Source of the DNA: Bacteroidetes bacterium 4572_114
GTDB lineage: Bacteria > Bacteroidota > Bacteroidia > Bacteroidales > 4484-276
Assembly (NCBI GenBank): GCA_002254335.1
Contig: NIVA01000125.1
Location: forward strand, 1 to 23,859
Length of the DNA stretch: 23,859 bases
Direction: 5' to 3'
Below, one piece after another: positions 20,311-23,859 of this stretch (positions are counted from its first letter, which is position 1; the number at the start of each line of letters is the position of its first letter). The position numbers and the translations under genes are program-made. The notes beneath the pieces are model-generated. The model worked only from the letters and a program-made list of their open reading frames with translations. It was not told the DNA's origin and did no database searches.

Positions 20311-23214
20311 ATGAAAATTAAGGCCAAAGCTATTATATTTCTTACAGCAATTATCTTAATTACAGGTTTAATTGTTAGCATTGCTAATCAAATTATTTCC
20401 AAAAAAATCATTAAGGAACAAATTCGATTGAATCTGGAAAGCACAGCACAATCCAGGGCACACAATATTGAAACATTTCTAAATAATCACATTGAACTCA
20501 CAAAAATGATTTCAACAGGAAATGTATTTAGGGATATTGTGGATGAAAGAGTTGATTTTATTAAGACCAACGTTCAGATAAAGAGAAGGATTTTGTCTTT
20601 TATCAATAGTCATCCCGAAATTGACAGAATAAGAATATTAGATAAAAATGGAATTGTTGTTGCTGACAGTTACAATGATACAGTGAAAGATCTAAGTGAA
20701 GAAGCCGTTTATAAAAATGGGAAAGATAGTAGTTATATTGGAGTCATTAACCGATCCTTAAATTCTGGAAATATTGATATTTGTATATCAAATCCAATTC
20801 TTGTTAGAAATATTTTCTCAGGTGTTTTGATTATTAATTTTGATATAGAAAATATATTATTTGAAATAACGGAAAATCGAATCGGCTTAGGAGAGACCGG
20901 GGAAATATATCTGATAAATAGGGACGGTTATATGGTAACCCCTTCCAGGTTCTTAAATAATGTCATTTTGAAACAAAAAGCGGTTACACCGGAATCTCGC
21001 GAATGTTGGGGACTATCAGGAGATAAAGAGAAAAAAGAAAGAGATGAAGTGGATATTTATCAGAGTTACTGGGGGGAACAGGTTATTGGGACACATTATA
21101 GGGTTAAAGGGACCGACTGTTGCCTGCTTGCTGAAATAAGCCTTGAACAAGCATTGGCCCCAATTAGGGGCTTAACAATTATCAGCATCAGTATTTTGAT
21201 TATTTTGGTAGTATTGATCATCAGCATTTCCTTGATAATAGTTACATCCATAACAAAACCAATAAGAAAATTACACATAGGTGTAAATGAAATATTACGT
21301 GGAAATTTGGATTACAAAGTAGCAACACAAAGCAAGGATGAGATCGGTCAACTCTCAAGGGCATTTGATGACATGGGCACCAAATTAATAAAATCGAAGA
21401 ATGAATTGGAAAACCATGCTGTAAAACTTGAAAAAGATGTGGACGAAAGAACTGTAGAACTTGAAAAACAATTTCAAAAAAGTGAAGGACAAAGAATAGC
21501 CACTTTATCAGTTTTATCCGATCTTAATGAAACAACCAAAAATTTGAAATTGGAGATTGCCGAACGCAAACGTTCAGAACAAATACAACAAGTGATACAT
21601 AACATTTCCAATGCAGTGATCACCACAGATGATTTGGAAGAATTTATCAAAGTGGTAAAAGATAGGTTAAACACTATTATCGACACAACAAATTTTTATA
21701 TCGCCCTATATGAAGAAAAAACAGATAGTTTCCAATTGCTGTTCCATAAAGATAAAAAAGATGAATTCAAATCTTTTCCTGCCGGCAAAACCCTTACCGC
21801 TTATGTTATTAAAACAAAAAAACCTTTGCTGGCAACAAGAAAAGTAAAAAACAGACTTGTGAAATCGGGCGAGATCGAATTGTTGGGGGCCGATTCCAAA
21901 ATATGGCTTGGCATACCTTTACTGGTGAAAGGTGAAGTGACCGGGGCATTTGCAGTGCAAAGTTACAAGGATGAAAATGCCTACGATGAATCAGATATGA
22001 AGATGCTACAGACTATTTCGCACCAGATAAGTATTTCGCTTGAAAGAAAAAAAGCAGAAGAAGATCTTAAAACAGCTCTCGCAAAAGCGCACGAAAGCGA
22101 GCGCCTTAAAAGTGCCTTTCTGTCAAATATGAGCCACGAGATACGTACGCCCCTGACTGGGATAATTGGCTTTATCGACCTGCTATACGATCCCAATTAT
22201 AGTATGTCGCAAAAACAGGGGTTTTCAAAAATCATTAATAAAAGTAGCAGGCGCTTGATAAATACAATTACCGACCTGATTGATATCTCGAAAATTGAAG
22301 CCGGGCAAATGGAGGTTTCCAATGCCGAAACTTCAATAAACGGGTTGCTTGACGATCTCCACGCTTTTTTTGCCCCCAAGGCAAATTCAAAAGGGCTAAC
22401 GTTGACTTCCTTGCCAACGCTACCTTTAGATAAGGCCACCGTTTTTATCGACGATACCAAACTTCATGGGATATTATCAAACCTCATTAATAATGCAATT
22501 AAATACACCGAAAAAGGCAGGATAACTTTTGGCTATGTCAGGGAAGGTAATTTTATCAAATTTTTTGTAAAAGATACCGGGATTGGGGTGCCTGCCCACC
22601 GCCAGCACGCAATATTCAACCGCTTCGAGCAGGCCGACATCGAAGATGTAATGGTGTATGAAGGTTCGGGACTGGGGCTGGCAATAGCCAAGGCTTACGT
22701 TGAAATGCTCGGCGGCAAAATATGGGTGACATCAGAAGAAGGACACGGTTCGAAATTCATGTTCACTGTACCTTACAGTAAAAAAACGGCCAAAAAAATT
22801 GAACCAGGCCAAAAGCCAAAAGAAAAATTTCAAACAGAAATTGTAACCAGTGATTTGGTTGCACTTATTGTTGAGGATGATGAAGTAAGTTTATTTTATT
22901 TTGAAACAATCCTGGAAGGTATATTCCGGGAAATCATCTATGCAAAAACCGGTAATGAAGCAATTGAAATATGCAGGGGCAACACTGATATAGATATTGT
23001 GTTGATGGACATAAAAATGCCGGTAATGAATGGATACGATGCTGCCCGCGAAATAAGGAAATTTAACAAAGACTTGGTTATTATTGCGCAAACTGCTTAT
23101 GCGCAGGTGGGAGACAGGGAAAAAGCACTCGAAGCAGGTTGCAACGATTATATTACGAAACCCATTAAAAAAGAAATCCTTATCGGAAAAATTATGGGGC
23201 TAATCAACAATTGA
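20311..23214 (+). CDS. Membrane hybrid histidine kinase Cache-HAMP-GAF-HisKA-HATPase-REC
   Basis: 967 residues. First membrane helix about 5-28, a periplasmic double-Cache-like sensor about 35-280 ('RIRILDKNGIVVADS', 'GLGETGEIYLINRDGYMVTP'), second membrane helix about 288-312, and HAMP about 312-366 ('SITKPIRKLHIGVNEI', 'DEIGQLSRAFDDMG'). A coiled coil is followed by GAF about 425-585 ('IWLGIPLLVKGEVTGAFAVQ'). HisKA has 'FLSNMSHEIRTPLTGI' (H609). HATPase has 'LINNAIKYTEKG', 'VKDTGIGVP' and 'YEGSGLGLAI'. The receiver has 'VEDDE' and D900 in 'LMDIKMPVMNGYD'. Cache domains bind small ligands outside the cytoplasm. The receiver is terminal, with no HPt or output. Its core is a paralogue of the kinase at 15607. 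It starts 80 bp after the PAS-only gene, same direction. Confidence 0.93.
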   Translation: MKIKAKAIIFLTAIILITGLIVSIANQIISKKIIKEQIRLNLESTAQSRAHNIETFLNNHIELTKMISTGNVFRDIVDERVDFIKTNVQIKRRILSFINSHPEIDRIRILDKNGIVVADSYNDTVKDLSEEAVYKNGKDSSYIGVINRSLNSGNIDICISNPILVRNIFSGVLIINFDIENILFEITENRIGLGETGEIYLINRDGYMVTPSRFLNNVILKQKAVTPESRECWGLSGDKEKKERDEVDIYQSYWGEQVIGTHYRVKGTDCCLLAEISLEQALAPIRGLTIISISILIILVVLIISISLIIVTSITKPIRKLHIGVNEILRGNLDYKVATQSKDEIGQLSRAFDDMGTKLIKSKNELENHAVKLEKDVDERTVELEKQFQKSEGQRIATLSVLSDLNETTKNLKLEIAERKRSEQIQQVIHNISNAVITTDDLEEFIKVVKDRLNTIIDTTNFYIALYEEKTDSFQLLFHKDKKDEFKSFPAGKTLTAYVIKTKKPLLATRKVKNRLVKSGEIELLGADSKIWLGIPLLVKGEVTGAFAVQSYKDENAYDESDMKMLQTISHQISISLERKKAEEDLKTALAKAHESERLKSAFLSNMSHEIRTPLTGIIGFIDLLYDPNYSMSQKQGFSKIINKSSRRLINTITDLIDISKIEAGQMEVSNAETSINGLLDDLHAFFAPKANSKGLTLTSLPTLPLDKATVFIDDTKLHGILSNLINNAIKYTEKGRITFGYVREGNFIKFFVKDTGIGVPAHRQHAIFNRFEQADIEDVMVYEGSGLGLAIAKAYVEMLGGKIWVTSEEGHGSKFMFTVPYSKKTAKKIEPGQKPKEKFQTEIVTSDLVALIVEDDEVSLFYFETILEGIFREIIYAKTGNEAIEICRGNTDIDIVLMDIKMPVMNGYDAAREIRKFNKDLVIIAQTAYAQVGDREKALEAGCNDYITKPIKKEILIGKIMGLINN

Positions 23215-23225
23215 AATTTAAAATT

Positions 23226-23859
23226 ATGAAAAAAATAAAAAACATACCTTACGGTGTAGGCGATTTTGAATCGGTACAATTAGAAAACGATTACTATGTT
23301 GACAAGACCATGTTTATCCCCCAGGTTGAAAAAACAAGGTTTAACTTTCTCATCCGTCCACGAAGGTTTGGGAAAACGCTTTTTTTGTCGATGCTCGAAA
23401 CATATTACGACATTAATAAAAAAGAGAGGTTCGAGGAGTTTTAAATATTCTGAATTTTTTGATATAAACCTAATCGGGGAAGTTCAAAACGAAGGTATCG
23501 CATACAAAAAGCTGAATGCTTTGTTTTCAATTATTAAGAAAACAAACAGGACAATCTATCTCCTGATTGATGAATACGACAATTTTGCCAACACCATCAT
23601 CTCCCGTCACGGACAACACGGGGAAAGCTATGTTTCTCCTAATCGACGAATACGACAATTTTGCCAACACCATCATCTCCCGTCACGGACAACACGAGTA
23701 TCAGAAACTTACACATGACGAAGGTTTTTTCCGCTACTTTTTTAATGTCCTCAAAGGTGGCGCCAGTGGCAGTGGCTCAGGCCTCGACAGGATGTTTATT
23801 ACCGGGGTGTCGCCAATAACCATGGACGATGTAACAAGTGGTTTTAACATTGGCAACAA
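23226..23859 (+). pseudogene. AAA-ATPase-like / PD-(D/E)XK family protein, broken (partial, runs off right edge)
   Basis: ATG 23226 opens the family signature 'IPYGVGDFESVQLENDYYVD', 'KTMFIPQVEKTRFNFLIRPR', 'RFGKTLFLSMLETYYDINKK' (Walker A-like GKT), then stops at 23442-23444 just after RFEEF. In another frame 'YSEFFDINLIGEV' and 'RTIYLLIDEYDNFANTIISR' (Walker B) follow, so about 60-80 residues between the two are deleted. After a 76-bp duplication, the Walker B region recurs in a third frame from about 23630 and continues 'HEYQKLTHDEGFFRYFFNVL', 'LDRMFITGVSPITMDDV' to the window edge. The family (AAA-ATPase_like N-terminus, nuclease-like C-terminus) is multicopy in Bacteroidota and thought to be mobile or defence related. 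The body beyond the edge is unseen. Confidence 0.85.
23560..23696 (+). repeat. 61-bp direct repeat (76-bp tandem duplication)
   Basis: Copy 1 is 23560-23620 and copy 2 is 23636-23696, offset by 76 bp. They are the same apart from three synonymous third-position differences at the start (ctcctgattgatgaa against ctcctaatcgacgaa). Each encodes LLIDEYDNFANTIISRHGQH. As 76 is not a multiple of three, the duplication shifts the frame. Confidence 0.9.

Overview
The window looks like an accessory stretch of a Bacteroidota chromosome. Three signs point there. Two secreted proteins carry type IX secretion (T9SS) type A C-terminal sorting domains. The promoters that can be read fit the Bacteroidetes pattern (TTG or TTTG near -33, TAnnTTTG near -7). 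Codon use is A/T-rich, and small DUF433-type antitoxin genes are frequent. No rRNA or tRNA gene and no CRISPR array was seen.

Left part (1-6458, minus strand): a leucine-rich-repeat, Ig-like, T9SS surface protein running off the left edge; an NfeD/ClpP-class membrane protease; a small DUF2061 membrane protein; an inositol-monophosphatase family enzyme; and an Lgt-like protein with an unusual core motif. A ~131-bp MITE-like element lies between the last two, and a second copy sits at 13.5 kb.

Middle part (6.5-15.6 kb): a graveyard of small modules. Five antitoxin-type genes stand in a row, but every toxin partner is absent, reduced to its first codons, or beheaded. A candidate structured RNA follows, then a broken beta-helix gene in operon with an intact T9SS protein whose coding region holds a palindromic repeat. 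Next come a Bro-N/DinD-like gene containing a perfect 25-bp palindrome, a frameshifted EamA transporter, a decayed small exported protein, and a heavily deleted IS3-family relic. A second, minus-strand candidate small RNA with a clear promoter, internal stem and terminator lies between the IS relic and the next gene.

Right part (15.6-23.9 kb, plus strand): three large sensory genes. Two are hybrid histidine kinases: REC-PAS-HisKA-HATPase-REC, and membrane Cache-HAMP-GAF-HisKA-HATPase-REC. Between them is an 816-residue soluble GAF plus four-PAS protein with no kinase or output domain and with repeated Gln/Asn-rich linkers. No HPt or DNA-binding response regulator is visible, so the output must lie elsewhere. 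The window ends in a broken AAA-ATPase-like/PD-(D/E)XK family gene with an internal deletion and a 76-bp duplication over its Walker B region.

Many genes here are broken, some by single-base shifts in A-runs. Most lesions (large deletions, duplications) cannot be base-calling artefacts, but the homopolymer ones could be.
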